Assembly (NCBI RefSeq): GCF_029760915.1
Contig: NZ_CP121685.1
Location: 2,082,001 to 2,146,000, forward strand
DNA from: Olleya sp. YS
GTDB taxonomy: Bacteria; Bacteroidota; Bacteroidia; Flavobacteriales; Flavobacteriaceae
Direction: 5' to 3'
DNA: 64,000 nucleotides
Positions within the stretch are counted from its first letter, which is position 1. Each line of letters begins with the position of its first letter. The notes under the pieces are model-generated. The model was not told the origin of the DNA and did no database searches. It was given only the letters and a program-made list of their open reading frames with translations. The position numbers and the translations under genes were made by a program. Below, one piece after another: positions 52,672 through 61,483 of this stretch.

Positions 52672-53229
52672 GTGAAAGTCGTTACGTTAGATAACATAGA
52701 GTTGTGTAAACAAAACAACCGAAAAGCACAATTGCAGTTGTATAACCAATATTGTGATGCCATGTACCATGTGGCTTTACGGTTTGTCCATCACACTGCA
52801 GAAGCAGAAGATGTAGTACAGGACGCATTTATTAAAGCGTTTACAAAACTACATCAATTTAAAGGCGACGTTACTTTTGGCGCTTGGTTAAAACGTATTG
52901 TTATTAATAAAAGTATTGATTATTTAAAGTCTAAAAAACAACGTTTAGTTGAATTAGATGAGGTGCACCTAAAAGTAATTGATACAGATACTAGTGACAA
53001 ATGGTTAGTAGAAGACACAACAACTTTAGACCAAATTAAGCAAGCCATTAACAAGCTTCCGGATAAATACAGGTACGTCGTCATGCTCTTTTTAATAGAA
53101 GGTTATGATCATCAAGAGATTTCTGAAATATTAAATATTACCGAAGTCGCATCACGTACACAACTATCCAGAGGAAAAGTAAAATTGCAAGACCTTTTAA
53201 AACACAATCATTATGGCGAAAGATATTAG
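52672..53229 (+). CDS. ECF-type RNA polymerase sigma factor
   Basis: A 185-residue sigma-70 family protein with a GTG start. Region 2 includes YHVALRFVHHTAEAEDVVQDAFIKAF and region 4 includes LPDKYRYVVMLFLIEGYDHQEISEILN. Sigma factors of this class redirect RNA polymerase to a specific regulon, usually under control of an anti-sigma factor. The next gene overlaps by 17 bp and encodes a single-pass membrane protein, a likely anti-sigma. Confidence 0.93.
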   Translation: MKVVTLDNIELCKQNNRKAQLQLYNQYCDAMYHVALRFVHHTAEAEDVVQDAFIKAFTKLHQFKGDVTFGAWLKRIVINKSIDYLKSKKQRLVELDEVHLKVIDTDTSDKWLVEDTTTLDQIKQAINKLPDKYRYVVMLFLIEGYDHQEISEILNITEVASRTQLSRGKVKLQDLLKHNHYGERY

Positions 53230-53779
53230 AGACCTATTCAAAAACGATAACAAAGTATCTCATCAGCAGATGTCCCAAGGACACGAAGCACGATTTTTAG
53301 AGAAGCTAGACCAAGCATTGCCACAAAAAAAGCAATCCAGATGGACGTTTTTAAATATTGCAGCAAGCGTACTACTAGTCATTGGTTTAGGTTTCGGAAG
53401 TTACACACTATTTAAAAAGGATATAGAGCCTATAAAAGTGGTGGACAACGACCAACCTAATACTGAAAAAACGATGACGCTTGGCGATATCTCTCCAGAT
53501 TTAAAAAAGGTGGAAGATTATTATGTGGCTAATATCAATTTAGAGTTATCTAAATTAAAATTAACACCAGACAATAAAGAACTGTTTGATGGTTATGTGT
53601 TACGGTTAGAAGAATTAAATGCAGAATACAAAAGCCTATCTAAAGAGCTGACCGATAATGGTCCAGATGAGCATACAGTTAATGCCTTAATCCAAAACCT
53701 GAAATTTCGTTTAAACTTGATGTATCGTCTTAAAGAACAACTCAATCAATTAAACAACATAGAAGCTTCCCAAGGGTAG
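53213..53779 (+). CDS. Single-pass membrane protein, probable anti-sigma factor
   Basis: A 188-residue protein with a cytoplasmic N-terminus of about 46 residues, one membrane segment (FLNIAASVLLVIGLGFGSYTLF) and a periplasmic helical region rich in Glu and Leu. It has no zinc-anti-sigma HxxxCxxC motif, so the anti-sigma role rests on position: the gene overlaps the ECF sigma gene by 17 bp and precedes a DUF4097-like gene. Confidence in function is moderate. Confidence 0.6.
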   Translation: MAKDIRDLFKNDNKVSHQQMSQGHEARFLEKLDQALPQKKQSRWTFLNIAASVLLVIGLGFGSYTLFKKDIEPIKVVDNDQPNTEKTMTLGDISPDLKKVEDYYVANINLELSKLKLTPDNKELFDGYVLRLEELNAEYKSLSKELTDNGPDEHTVNALIQNLKFRLNLMYRLKEQLNQLNNIEASQG

Positions 53780-53800
53780 GCTACTAATTAACAAGAAAAT

Positions 53801-53821
53801 GTCACACTAAGCTTGTCGAAG
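53801..53821. repeat. Half copy of REP-like palindrome
   Basis: The sequence ending in AAGCTTGTCGAAG, with GTCACACT before it, is the right-hand arm of the repeat type seen at 41270-41289. It is in the short gap between the putative anti-sigma and DUF4097-like genes. Confidence 0.6.
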
Positions 53822-53843
53822 TGTCTAAAAAAAACTAAAAAAG

Positions 53844-55352
53844 ATGAAAACTATATATCTAAATTTAATTTTATTACTAGTAACCGTAAGTGTTACTGCA
53901 CAACAAAAGTTAAGCAAAATAGACCAATCTGTAAGAGCTAACAAAGATGTTACTGTAGATTTAAATACCAGTCACACTAATATTATTGTAGAAACTTGGA
54001 ATAAAGATTACATAGAAGTTGAAGCTTATATCGAAAGCAAAAAACTAACTAAAGAACAACTACAAAAAGCAATAGACAATTGGGATGTCACCCTTACAGG
54101 AGATTCTGATTACGTAACAATTACTTCAAAAGGAGCAAGAGGTATCTGGTCTGATGATTTGAGCGTCACTATTTTAGATGAAGCATCTATTGAGGCTTTG
54201 GCAAATCTACCTGAAACATTAGAACTCAACCTAGAGCCTGTATTAAAAAGTTTAGAAAACTTGGAAGTATTGGGCGAGTTGCCAGAAAAATTAAAGTTGT
54301 TAAACCTTCCAAAGTCACCAGACGGTAATTATAATATCGATTTTGATTACGATAGATATAAAAAAGAAGGCGAATCCTATTTAAACTCCTGGAGTAAAAA
54401 ATACAGAACAGAGTATGGTGAAGCCTATGAAAAAGAAATGCGCGAATGGGCAAAAAGCATCAATCAGGAAGACCTTGACCAGTTTGAAAAAGATATGGAA
54501 GAATGGGGAAAGCAGTTAGGTAAAAAAATGGAGGAAGCTTTTGGTGAAGACTTTGAAAAAAGTATGGAAGAATGGGGAGAAAACTTTGGTAAAAAAATGG
54601 AGGAAGCTTTTGGCGAAGACTTTGAAAAACGAATGGAAGCTTTTGGAGAACGTCTAGAAAAAGAGTTAGTACCTAAATTAGAAGAACTAGAAAAACGTTT
54701 TGAAGCTGAATTTAATGAAGATGGAAAAAAAACAACCAAAAAAAGCGGTAAGTTGTTTGAAGATATAGATTATAACACCACAAAAACCATCATTATAAAA
54801 ATGCCAAAAAAGGCGAAGCTAAAACTTAACGTTAGACATGGCGAGTTAAAACTAGCCAACGTGTTAGAAAACACCAAAGGAGATATCTCTCATGGATCAT
54901 TAATAGCTAATCACATTACTGGAGGTAACACCTCCATTAATGTGTCTTATGCTAAAGTGGCTGTAAAAGATTGGATGTCTGGTGAGTTGAAGTTAAAATA
55001 TGTGGATGATGCCATTATCGCTAATGCCAATAACTTAATACTTAATGCAGTGTCTTCAGATATTGAAATTAATACGCTTTCTGGAAACTCAGTTATTAAC
55101 GGAAGCTTTGGCGATTTATTAATCAATACCATAGCTTCAGATTTTAGTAATTTAAATATTATTTTAGAAAACAGTGATGCCAAATTAAACTTGCCAAATA
55201 CAGATTACAATCTGTTTTATAGTGGTAACAAATCTAAATTCAACAATGTAAGTACCTCAAATAAAACCATAAAACACTACCCAAACAATAATAGTAATAC
55301 TAGCAAAACTATTGTGATTAATGCCAAATTTAGTACTGTAGTTGCTAAATAA
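53844..55352 (+). CDS. Exported DUF4097-like protein with internal charged repeats
   Basis: A 502-residue protein with a signal peptide (LILLLVTVSVTAQ). Its N-terminal and C-terminal parts are beta-rich, and the C-terminus (LKLNVRHGELKLANVLENTK, DISHGSLIANHITGGNTSIN) matches the beta-helical DUF4097 adhesin pattern. Between them, residues about 190-290 are an Glu/Lys/Trp/Phe-rich alpha-helical region that contains a 23-residue repeat (EEWGKQLGKKMEEAFGEDFE, then its near copy). The repeat DNA is at 54495-54632. It is the third gene of the ECF sigma operon and a plausible target of that sigma factor's signalling. Confidence 0.72.
   Translation: MKTIYLNLILLLVTVSVTAQQKLSKIDQSVRANKDVTVDLNTSHTNIIVETWNKDYIEVEAYIESKKLTKEQLQKAIDNWDVTLTGDSDYVTITSKGARGIWSDDLSVTILDEASIEALANLPETLELNLEPVLKSLENLEVLGELPEKLKLLNLPKSPDGNYNIDFDYDRYKKEGESYLNSWSKKYRTEYGEAYEKEMREWAKSINQEDLDQFEKDMEEWGKQLGKKMEEAFGEDFEKSMEEWGENFGKKMEEAFGEDFEKRMEAFGERLEKELVPKLEELEKRFEAEFNEDGKKTTKKSGKLFEDIDYNTTKTIIIKMPKKAKLKLNVRHGELKLANVLENTKGDISHGSLIANHITGGNTSINVSYAKVAVKDWMSGELKLKYVDDAIIANANNLILNAVSSDIEINTLSGNSVINGSFGDLLINTIASDFSNLNIILENSDAKLNLPNTDYNLFYSGNKSKFNNVSTSNKTIKHYPNNNSNTSKTIVINAKFSTVVAK
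54495..54632 (+). repeat. Tandem 69-bp coding repeat
   Basis: Two 69-bp units (54495-54563 and 54564-54632) encode near-identical 23-residue blocks starting MEEWG. A shortened third block (MEAFGERLEKEL) starts at 54633. Both nucleotide and protein levels are conserved, suggesting recent duplication. Confidence 0.8.
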
Positions 55353-55385
55353 ATTCTTTAAATTTGGGTTCAATTTTAATATAAA

Positions 55386-56078
55386 ATGAATTCAAAGACA
55401 CTGTCCCTAATCTTAAGTCAATACACTTCAAAAAACTTATACGTCATTGACGCTTCCATTCCAAAATCAGATTATATTTCTATAGATTTATCGCAATCCA
55501 ATCCAGCGTTAGATACCTTTGATAATTCTTCATCCAAAGCTTGGGATACCTATATTACCAATTACTTAAACACACACAACAAACAAGTAGCTTTTGGTGG
55601 TTATTTAGAGCGTCGAAATTTATATAATAGAAGCGCCTATTTTGCATCACAAAGTCAAGCAGAACAGCGCAATATCCATTTAGGTTTAGATTTATGGTGT
55701 CCAGCAGACACACCAGTTTTAGCTTGTTTTGATGGTACCATCCACAGTTTTAAAAACAACACCAATTTTGGAGATTATGGTCCAACCCTAGTTTTGCAAC
55801 ACAAAATCAATGAGGTTGCATTTTACACTTTGTATGGTCATTTAAGTGTAGCGTCCATACTAAATTTAAAAGTAGGCAAAATGGTACAACAAGGTGATAC
55901 CATAGCTTATTTGGGAGACGCATCTGTAAATGGTGACTATGCGCCACATTTACACTTTCAAATTATAATTGATATACAAGACTATGTTGGAGATTATCCA
56001 GGTGTTTGTAGTTTAAATGATTTAGAATTTTTTAAGCAGAACACTATTAATCCTGAAGTGGTTTTGGGGTTGGAGTGA
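55386..56078 (+). CDS. M23-family metallopeptidase-like protein
   Basis: A 230-residue protein with the LytM/M23 zinc site: HLGLDLWCPADTPVLACFDG (His and Asp), YTLYGHLSVASIL, and the final HLHFQ motif in YAPHLHFQIIID. M23 enzymes cut peptide bridges in peptidoglycan. No signal peptide is obvious, so the location is not certain. It is 33 bp downstream of the DUF4097-like gene. Confidence 0.87.
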   Translation: MNSKTLSLILSQYTSKNLYVIDASIPKSDYISIDLSQSNPALDTFDNSSSKAWDTYITNYLNTHNKQVAFGGYLERRNLYNRSAYFASQSQAEQRNIHLGLDLWCPADTPVLACFDGTIHSFKNNTNFGDYGPTLVLQHKINEVAFYTLYGHLSVASILNLKVGKMVQQGDTIAYLGDASVNGDYAPHLHFQIIIDIQDYVGDYPGVCSLNDLEFFKQNTINPEVVLGLE

Positions 56079-56109
56079 GATATTTTGGATTATATATTTA
56101 GAAATATCA

Positions 56110-57270
56110 TTAATTATACATGTTATTGGGTTTTAAGTTTTTGAAAAAAATTAATGCTTTATTTAGCTTATTTTTTATTTCAGAGTTTGGTTTATTTAAA
56201 ATCCAGTTTTCGATTCCATGAAAACTTTCCACAGGAAAAACTATTCCGTAATCATTTTTCCAATTATCCAATGCTAACTCTAGATTTAAATCTTTGTCAA
56301 TTAATATTTTGTTATAAATTCCATACATTTCAAAAACACTCATAGCATCTTTATTTTCTGAAAATTTATTTTTAAAAATTTTGACTAGTTTTTTGTCAAA
56401 ACTTTCATCATTTACGATGTTTTCCTCAAAGAGGTTTGTATAAATAAAACAATTTTCTGGATTAGCTTTAATACCTTTTTTATAATACTCTACAGCTTTC
56501 TGATGATGATTTAATTGACCACTAGAAATGCCAGCATTATTATATGCTTGGTCATTTAAAGGATTAATATAAATAATTCTATCAAAAGCTTCAATAGCTT
56601 TCAAATGTTGTTTGTTTATATCGTAAATAGTTCCTAAATGCTTTAAAGCTACTTCAAAATTTTTATCTAATTCAGTTGCTTTTTCTAATGCAATAATAGA
56701 AGATTCAACATCTCCAGATTTAAATTTGTACAAACCAATATATGCCCAATCATTCGGAGTTCTTTTTGAAGGTTTAGTTGTCAATGCATTATTAGAATAT
56801 TGTTCTATCATATCCCAATCCCTTTTGGTGTACTGAAATAATGCTTTTTTTCCAATCATGAAAATAGATTCTTGATGGCGATACTGAAACTCAAGACGTT
56901 TAAGAATAGATTTAGCCTCATCTCTTGTTTTCTTGTATTTTTTCCAAATGTGATGAGGTTTATTATAAAGAAATGCAAAAGCAGCAAAAGCTGCTAGCAT
57001 CAGAGCAAAAGCAGCACTTATAATTTGTATAATTGTTGTCTGACTGTCTTTGTAAAATTCTCTTTGAGACTCATTATTCTTTTCAAGATTAGAAATACTT
57101 TCTTCGAGAACAGCAATTCGAGTATTTAATTTATTTGTATTGTCTTTATATGTTTTTAGTTCGTTTTTTAGGCTTTTTAAATTATTTGATTTTATACTAT
57201 CCGTTTCATTTTGTGTGAAACCTATACCTATATTTATAATTAAAAAAAACTTAATAATTTGATGTTTCAT
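56110..57270 (-). CDS. TPR-repeat membrane protein with cassette promoter
   Basis: A 386-residue protein. A signal peptide (FFLIINIGIGFTQ) is followed by a coiled coil (about residues 28-70, NLKSLKNELKTYKDNTNKL) and a membrane segment (IIQIISAAFALMLAAFAAFAFLYN). The C-terminal part has TPR units (DWAYIGLYKFKSGDVESSIIALEKA, NNAGISSGQLNHHQKAVEYY) and an unknown region at the end. TPRs hold protein partners together. Its promoter (57366-57396) has the same module as cassettes 1-3, but no 3' cassette module is visible in the 31 bp before the M23 gene. Confidence 0.75.
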   Translation of the reverse strand: MKHQIIKFFLIINIGIGFTQNETDSIKSNNLKSLKNELKTYKDNTNKLNTRIAVLEESISNLEKNNESQREFYKDSQTTIIQIISAAFALMLAAFAAFAFLYNKPHHIWKKYKKTRDEAKSILKRLEFQYRHQESIFMIGKKALFQYTKRDWDMIEQYSNNALTTKPSKRTPNDWAYIGLYKFKSGDVESSIIALEKATELDKNFEVALKHLGTIYDINKQHLKAIEAFDRIIYINPLNDQAYNNAGISSGQLNHHQKAVEYYKKGIKANPENCFIYTNLFEENIVNDESFDKKLVKIFKNKFSENKDAMSVFEMYGIYNKILIDKDLNLELALDNWKNDYGIVFPVESFHGIENWILNKPNSEIKNKLNKALIFFKNLKPNNMYN

Positions 57271-57365
57271 GATTATAATTAAATTACTTGAAATATTGTA
57301 TAAATTTGTACTACGATGTTCTCGAAATAAAATTTATAACACTCTCATACATTATGGTAACCAAA

Positions 57366-57396
57366 CGAAGTTAGCCTAAAAATTTCACAAATTCAA
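57366..57396 (-). promoter_or_regulatory. Cassette-type promoter module, copy 4
   Basis: Minus strand: TTGAATTTGTG, an AT-rich spacer and TAACTTCG (57366-57373), followed by GTTTGG. The distance from first T of TTGA to first T of TAACTTCG is 23 nt, as in copies 1 and 2. The inner repeat TATGCACAA seen in cassettes 1 and 2 is absent. Confidence 0.5.
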
Positions 57397-57401
57397 ATAA
57401 C

Positions 57402-57433
57402 AAAAAAAGCCAAAACAATTGTTTTGGCTTTTT
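57402..57433 (-). terminator. Terminator downstream of pepT
   Basis: AAAAAGCCAAAACAA and TTGTTTTGGCTTTTT pair around the centre of a fully palindromic stretch and end in a T run on the minus strand. It follows the pepT stop at 57456. Confidence 0.9.
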
Positions 57434-57455
57434 AATATCTGCATTGTAAAACTAG

Positions 57456-58700
57456 TTATTTACTATTTTTTAAAGCTGTCAACTCAGCAATTTTACAAAT
57501 CACTTCGGTAGCTTTTATCATGCTTTCCACTGGAACATACTCGTAACGTCCATGAAAATTATGTCCTCCAGCAAAAATATTTGGACAGGGTAAACCCATA
57601 TAACTTAGTTGCGAGCCATCTGTACCACCACGTATGGCTTTAATTAGAGGTTTGATGTCCAATTGTTTCATGGCTTCTTCAGCGATATCTACAATATGCA
57701 TTACAGGTTCTACCTTTTCTTTCATGTTATAATATTGGTCTTTAATCTCAATGGTAATAACCTCTCTTTCGTACTGAGAATTTAACTCGTCAGTCAACTT
57801 TTGCATCACTTCTTTTCTAGCTTCAAAATGTCCCTTATCGTGGTCTCTGATAATATATTCTAAAACCGTTTCGTCCACTTCACCTTTTATAGAATACAAA
57901 TGAAAAAACCCTTGATACCCTTCGGTATGTTCTGGAGTTTCTAATCTTGGTAACGAGTTAATAAACTCGGTTGCAATGTACATGCTATTAACCATTTTTC
58001 CTTTGGCATAACCAGGATGTACAATTTCTCCTTTTACTTTTACAACTGCTCCAGCAGCATTAAAATTCTCATATTCCAGCTCGCCAATTTGGCTACCATC
58101 CATCGTGTAAGCCCAATCTGCTCCAAATTTAGCAACGTCAAATTTGTGTGCACCACGACCAATTTCTTCGTCAGGCGTAAATCCTACACGTATTTTTCCG
58201 TGTTTAATTTGCGGATTAGCAATTAGGTATTCCATTGCTGACACTATTTCGGTAATTCCTGCTTTGTCATCTGCACCTAACAGTGTGGTTCCGTCTGTGG
58301 TAATTAAGGTTTGACCTTTGTATAATAGTAAATCTTCAAAATAATCTGGTGATAATACAATGTTTTGTTCAGCATTTAACACGATATCTTTACCATCATA
58401 GGCTTCAATAATTTGAGGTTTGACGTTGGCTCCTGTAAAATCTGGAGTGGTATCAAAATGCGAAATAAATCCTATAACAGGCACGTCATGGTCAACATTA
58501 CTAGGTAAGGTTGCCATAATATAGGCATGCTTGTCTATAGTTACATCTTCCATACCTATAGCTTTTAGCTCGTCTACCAACGCGTTGGCTAAATCCCATT
58601 GTTTGGCTGTACTAGGTGTGGTGTCGCTTGTTGGATCAGACTCGGTATCTACTGTAACGTAACTAACAAATCGTTTAATTATATCTTCTTTTGAAATCAT
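57456..58700 (-). CDS. pepT: Peptidase T (tripeptide aminopeptidase)
   Basis: A 414-residue M20-family enzyme. The zinc-binding motifs are [12 protein letters not shown] (His, Asp), LLGADDKAG (bridging Asp), TPDEEIGRG (catalytic Glu pair), DGSQIGEL and the C-terminal [12 protein letters not shown]. It removes the N-terminal residue from tripeptides in the cytoplasm. It is monocistronic; a REP-like hairpin lies 5 bp upstream of its start. Confidence 0.95.
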   Translation of the reverse strand: MISKEDIIKRFVSYVTVDTESDPTSDTTPSTAKQWDLANALVDELKAIGMEDVTIDKHAYIMATLPSNVDHDVPVIGFISHFDTTPDFTGANVKPQIIEAYDGKDIVLNAEQNIVLSPDYFEDLLLYKGQTLITTDGTTLLGADDKAGITEIVSAMEYLIANPQIKHGKIRVGFTPDEEIGRGAHKFDVAKFGADWAYTMDGSQIGELEYENFNAAGAVVKVKGEIVHPGYAKGKMVNSMYIATEFINSLPRLETPEHTEGYQGFFHLYSIKGEVDETVLEYIIRDHDKGHFEARKEVMQKLTDELNSQYEREVITIEIKDQYYNMKEKVEPVMHIVDIAEEAMKQLDIKPLIKAIRGGTDGSQLSYMGLPCPNIFAGGHNFHGRYEYVPVESMIKATEVICKIAELTALKNSK

Positions 58701-58705
58701 AATAT

Positions 58706-58723
58706 TTCCTGCGAAAGCAGGAA
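58706..58723. repeat. REP-like hairpin (TTCCTGC/GCAGGAA)
   Basis: TTCCTGC and GCAGGAA form a perfect 7-bp stem with a GAAA tetraloop directly upstream of pepT. This short palindrome is of a type often found scattered between genes in flavobacteria. Confidence 0.7.
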
Positions 58724-58796
58724 TCTTTTTAATGGTTAATATTTTTTTAATCGAATTTCTAAAGTATAAAAGTACAATATCTATCGCTTATTTAAA

Positions 58797-58827
58797 TTGT
58801 AAATCACATTTTTTCGAAGTACTTTTG
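58797..58827 (+). promoter_or_regulatory. Promoter of the pyrD operon
   Basis: TTG at 58797-58799 and TACTTTTG at 58820-58827 are separated by 20 nt, a good match to the Bacteroidota consensus. The transcript would start near 58832, leaving a leader of about 11 nt. Confidence 0.65.
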
Positions 58828-58842
58828 TGCAAACATTGATAG

Positions 58843-59886
58843 ATGTACAAATTACTACTAAGACCTCTTTTTTTTCTTTTCGATCCTGAAAAAATTCATC
58901 ATTTTACATTTTCATTAATAAAATTTACGTCTAAAATTCCAGGAATGACTTCTGTGTTTAGACGTTTATACACTATAGAAGATTCTAAGTTAGAACGTCA
59001 ACTCTTCGGTTTAACGTTTAAAAACCCAGTAGGACTTGCAGCAGGTTTCGATAAAAATGCAGTGTTGTATAACGAACTAGCTAACTTTGGATTTGGTTTT
59101 ATTGAAATTGGAACCGTAACACCAAAAGGACAAGCTGGAAACCCAAAGAAACGTTTATTTAGATTAAAAGACGACCAAGGAATTATAAACCGAATGGGTT
59201 TTAATAACGAAGGTCTTGAAGCTGCCATCCAGCAACTTAAAAAAAATAAAGGGAAAGTAATAATAGGTGGAAACATAGGTAAAAACACCCAAACCAAGCC
59301 TGAAGATTACACCAATGATTATTTAGACTGTTTTAGAGAGCTTCATCCTTATGTGGACTATTTTGTGTTAAACGTAAGTTGTCCTAATGTTGGGAGTCAC
59401 GCCAAATTAAACGATAAAGATTACTTATTGGAATTAATTGCAACTGTCCAAAAAGCAAATAAAGAGTTGTCTGGTCGAGCGCAGTCGAGACCTATTTTAC
59501 TAAAAATAGCACCAGATTTAAATCAAGGTCAATTAGATGAAATAATAGAACTTGTTGCCGAAACCAACTTAGATGGTGTCATTGCCAGCAATACGTCTGT
59601 AGACAGAACAGGATTAAAAACTTCGGACAAACGATTAGCCCAAATAGGTAATGGAGGATTAAGTGGACAGCCTATTAAAGCTAAATCCACACAAGTGATT
59701 AAATACTTAGCAGATAAAAGCCATAAAGCCTTCCCAATTATTGGAGTAGGTGGTATCCACTCTGCAGCAGACGCTTTAGAAAAATTGGAAGCAGGAGCTG
59801 ATTTGGTACAGATTTACACAGGATTTATTTACGAAGGACCAAGTCTTATTAAACAAATAAACAAAGCCATTTTAAACCATTCTTAA
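58843..59886 (+). CDS. pyrD: Dihydroorotate dehydrogenase (quinone), class 2
   Basis: A 347-residue class 2 enzyme. An N-terminal helical extension ([21 protein letters not shown]) for membrane/quinone binding is followed by the FMN barrel: [47 protein letters not shown], the catalytic-serine region [11 protein letters not shown], and [13 protein letters not shown]. It oxidises dihydroorotate to orotate in pyrimidine synthesis. Residues GRAQSRP are encoded by a REP-like sequence (59473-59492) in frame before LLKIAPDL. The lysE-like gene starts at the base after its stop. Confidence 0.96.
   Translation: MYKLLLRPLFFLFDPEKIHHFTFSLIKFTSKIPGMTSVFRRLYTIEDSKLERQLFGLTFKNPVGLAAGFDKNAVLYNELANFGFGFIEIGTVTPKGQAGNPKKRLFRLKDDQGIINRMGFNNEGLEAAIQQLKKNKGKVIIGGNIGKNTQTKPEDYTNDYLDCFRELHPYVDYFVLNVSCPNVGSHAKLNDKDYLLELIATVQKANKELSGRAQSRPILLKIAPDLNQGQLDEIIELVAETNLDGVIASNTSVDRTGLKTSDKRLAQIGNGGLSGQPIKAKSTQVIKYLADKSHKAFPIIGVGGIHSAADALEKLEAGADLVQIYTGFIYEGPSLIKQINKAILNHS
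59473..59492. repeat. REP-like sequence translated inside pyrD
   Basis: GGTCGAGCGCAGTCGAGACC is a GC-rich, near-palindromic repeat type known from Bacteroidota intergenic regions. Here it is in frame and encodes GRAQSRP. Its codons CGA, GCG and TCG are unusual in this AT-rich gene. Confidence 0.7.
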
Positions 59887-60513
59887 ATGCAATACGACAC
59901 GCTATTATTGTTTGTAGTTGCGACGTCTGCTTTAGCAATTTCGCCAGGACCAGATAATATTTATGTGTTAATGCAAAGCATTACCAATGGTCGTAAATAT
60001 GGTATTGCAACCGTATGTGGATTAATTACAGGGTGTTTAGTGCATACTACTCTAGTGGCTTTTGGAGTCTCTGCTATTATTAAAGAAAACGATACTTTAT
60101 TTTTTATCATCAAACTGTTTGGTGCTTTGTATTTGCTTTATCTAGCTTACAAAGTCTACAGAAGTGATGCAAAAGTTACATTAAGTAATGACTCGGTACC
60201 ACAAAAAAGTATGTGGCAATTGTTTAAGCAAGGCTTTATAATGAATGTACTAAATCCTAAAGTGTCTATCTTTTTCTTGGCGTTTTTCCCTGCGTATTTA
60301 TTTAGTCAAACATTAAATACAGTCACCCAATTTTATGTTTTAGGTTTGTTATTTATGGCAACCTCATTTGTTATTTTTTCTGCAATCGCCATTTTAGCTG
60401 GTTTTATTTCAGACTATTTAAAGCGTAGTAAAAACATTGGATTGGTTTTAAAATGGTTGCAAATAGTCGTATTTATTGGTATTGCCATTTTCATTTTCTT
60501 TTCTGAAAATTAA
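59887..60513 (+). CDS. LysE family exporter
   Basis: A 208-residue membrane protein with about six helices and the LysE/RhtB pattern: LAISPGPDNIYVLMQSITNG, AYKVYRS and NPKVSIFFLAFFPAYL. These proteins export amino acids or related metabolites. The substrate is unknown. It begins directly after the pyrD stop, so they are probably co-transcribed. Confidence 0.92.
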   Translation: MQYDTLLLFVVATSALAISPGPDNIYVLMQSITNGRKYGIATVCGLITGCLVHTTLVAFGVSAIIKENDTLFFIIKLFGALYLLYLAYKVYRSDAKVTLSNDSVPQKSMWQLFKQGFIMNVLNPKVSIFFLAFFPAYLFSQTLNTVTQFYVLGLLFMATSFVIFSAIAILAGFISDYLKRSKNIGLVLKWLQIVVFIGIAIFIFFSEN

Positions 60514-60542
60514 CTACTTTTATACAAGATTTAAAACCGACA

Positions 60543-61406
60543 ATGTCAAACTACGTAAAAGTTATAGAATGTCCTCGAGATGCCATGCAAGGCATTAAGC
60601 AGTTTATTCCTACCGAAAAAAAAGTGCAATACATACAGTCATTGTTAAGAGTGGGTTTTGATACTATAGACTTTGGGAGTTTTGTGTCACCAAAAGCTAT
60701 TCCGCAAATGGTAGATACAGCAGAAGTTTTGGCACAATTAGATTTGTCTAAAACTACTAGTAAACTGTTGGCAATTGTAGCTAATTCGCGTGGTGCAGAT
60801 GATGCGTGTCAACATCCAGAAATTGATTATTTAGGATATCCTTTTTCTATTTCAGAGAATTTTCAGATGCGTAATACTCACAAAACTATTGCGCAATCTG
60901 TAGTGACTTTACAAGACATTTTAAATAAAGCTGATGCAGTCAATAAAGAAGTCGTGGTTTATATTTCTATGGGTTTTGGAAATCCGTATGGTGATCCTTG
61001 GAATGTAGATATTGTTGGCGAGTGGACCGAACGTTTAAGTAAAATGGGAGTAAAAATCTTGTCTTTAAGTGATACAGTTGGTACGTCCAACCCAGAAAAT
61101 ATCGAGTATTTATTCTCTAATTTAATTCCGCAATATGCTAACATCGAGTTTGGCGCACATTTACACACCACACCATCAACATGGTTTGAAAAAGTAGATG
61201 CAGCCTACAAAGCAGGATGTAGACGTTTTGATGGAGCTATACAAGGATTTGGTGGATGCCCTATGGCTAAAGATGAATTAACTGGCAATATGCCTACAGA
61301 AAAAGTTTTCTCTTATCTAACCGCAAAAAAAGCACATAATTTAAATGCCATGTCATTTGAAAGTGCTTACAATGAAGCCTCTAAGATTTTCAATGCATAT
61401 CATTAA
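60543..61406 (+). CDS. Hydroxymethylglutaryl-CoA lyase
   Basis: A 287-residue TIM-barrel lyase of the HMG-CoA lyase family. The substrate-binding start is CPRDAMQGIKQFIPTEKKVQYI, followed by VDTAEVLA, VVVYISMGFGNPYGDPWN, SLSDTVGTSNP, FGAHLHTTP and the catalytic-cysteine motif GAIQGFGGCPMAKDELTGNMPTE (read in two parts). It cleaves HMG-CoA to acetoacetate and acetyl-CoA in leucine degradation. It is the third gene of the pyrD operon, followed by a bidirectional terminator. Confidence 0.93.
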   Translation: MSNYVKVIECPRDAMQGIKQFIPTEKKVQYIQSLLRVGFDTIDFGSFVSPKAIPQMVDTAEVLAQLDLSKTTSKLLAIVANSRGADDACQHPEIDYLGYPFSISENFQMRNTHKTIAQSVVTLQDILNKADAVNKEVVVYISMGFGNPYGDPWNVDIVGEWTERLSKMGVKILSLSDTVGTSNPENIEYLFSNLIPQYANIEFGAHLHTTPSTWFEKVDAAYKAGCRRFDGAIQGFGGCPMAKDELTGNMPTEKVFSYLTAKKAHNLNAMSFESAYNEASKIFNAYH

Positions 61407-61427
61407 AAATTTGATATAGCATAAATT

Positions 61428-61464
61428 AAAAAAAGCTCATAACTAATTAGATATGAGCTTTTTT
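61428..61464. terminator. Bidirectional terminator between HMG-CoA lyase and TonB receptor genes
   Basis: AAAAAAAGCTCATA and TATGAGCTTTTTT pair over 13 bp around a 10-nt loop, with T runs on both strands. Both convergent genes end close to it. Confidence 0.9.
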
Positions 61465-61483
61465 GTGTTGTAACTATACTTAA

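Noticed and set aside
54226-54739. Long open frames on the minus strand opposite the repeat-rich DUF4097-like gene
   Set aside because: They mirror the Glu/Lys-rich codons of the real plus-strand gene, are Ser/Phe-rich low-complexity products and have no promoter.
59998-61171. Search for tRNA or other RNA genes in and around the pyrD-lysE-HMG-CoA lyase operon and elsewhere
   Set aside because: No cloverleaf-like pattern or conserved TTC-loop sequence was seen by eye in any intergenic region. A covariance search would be needed to be certain.
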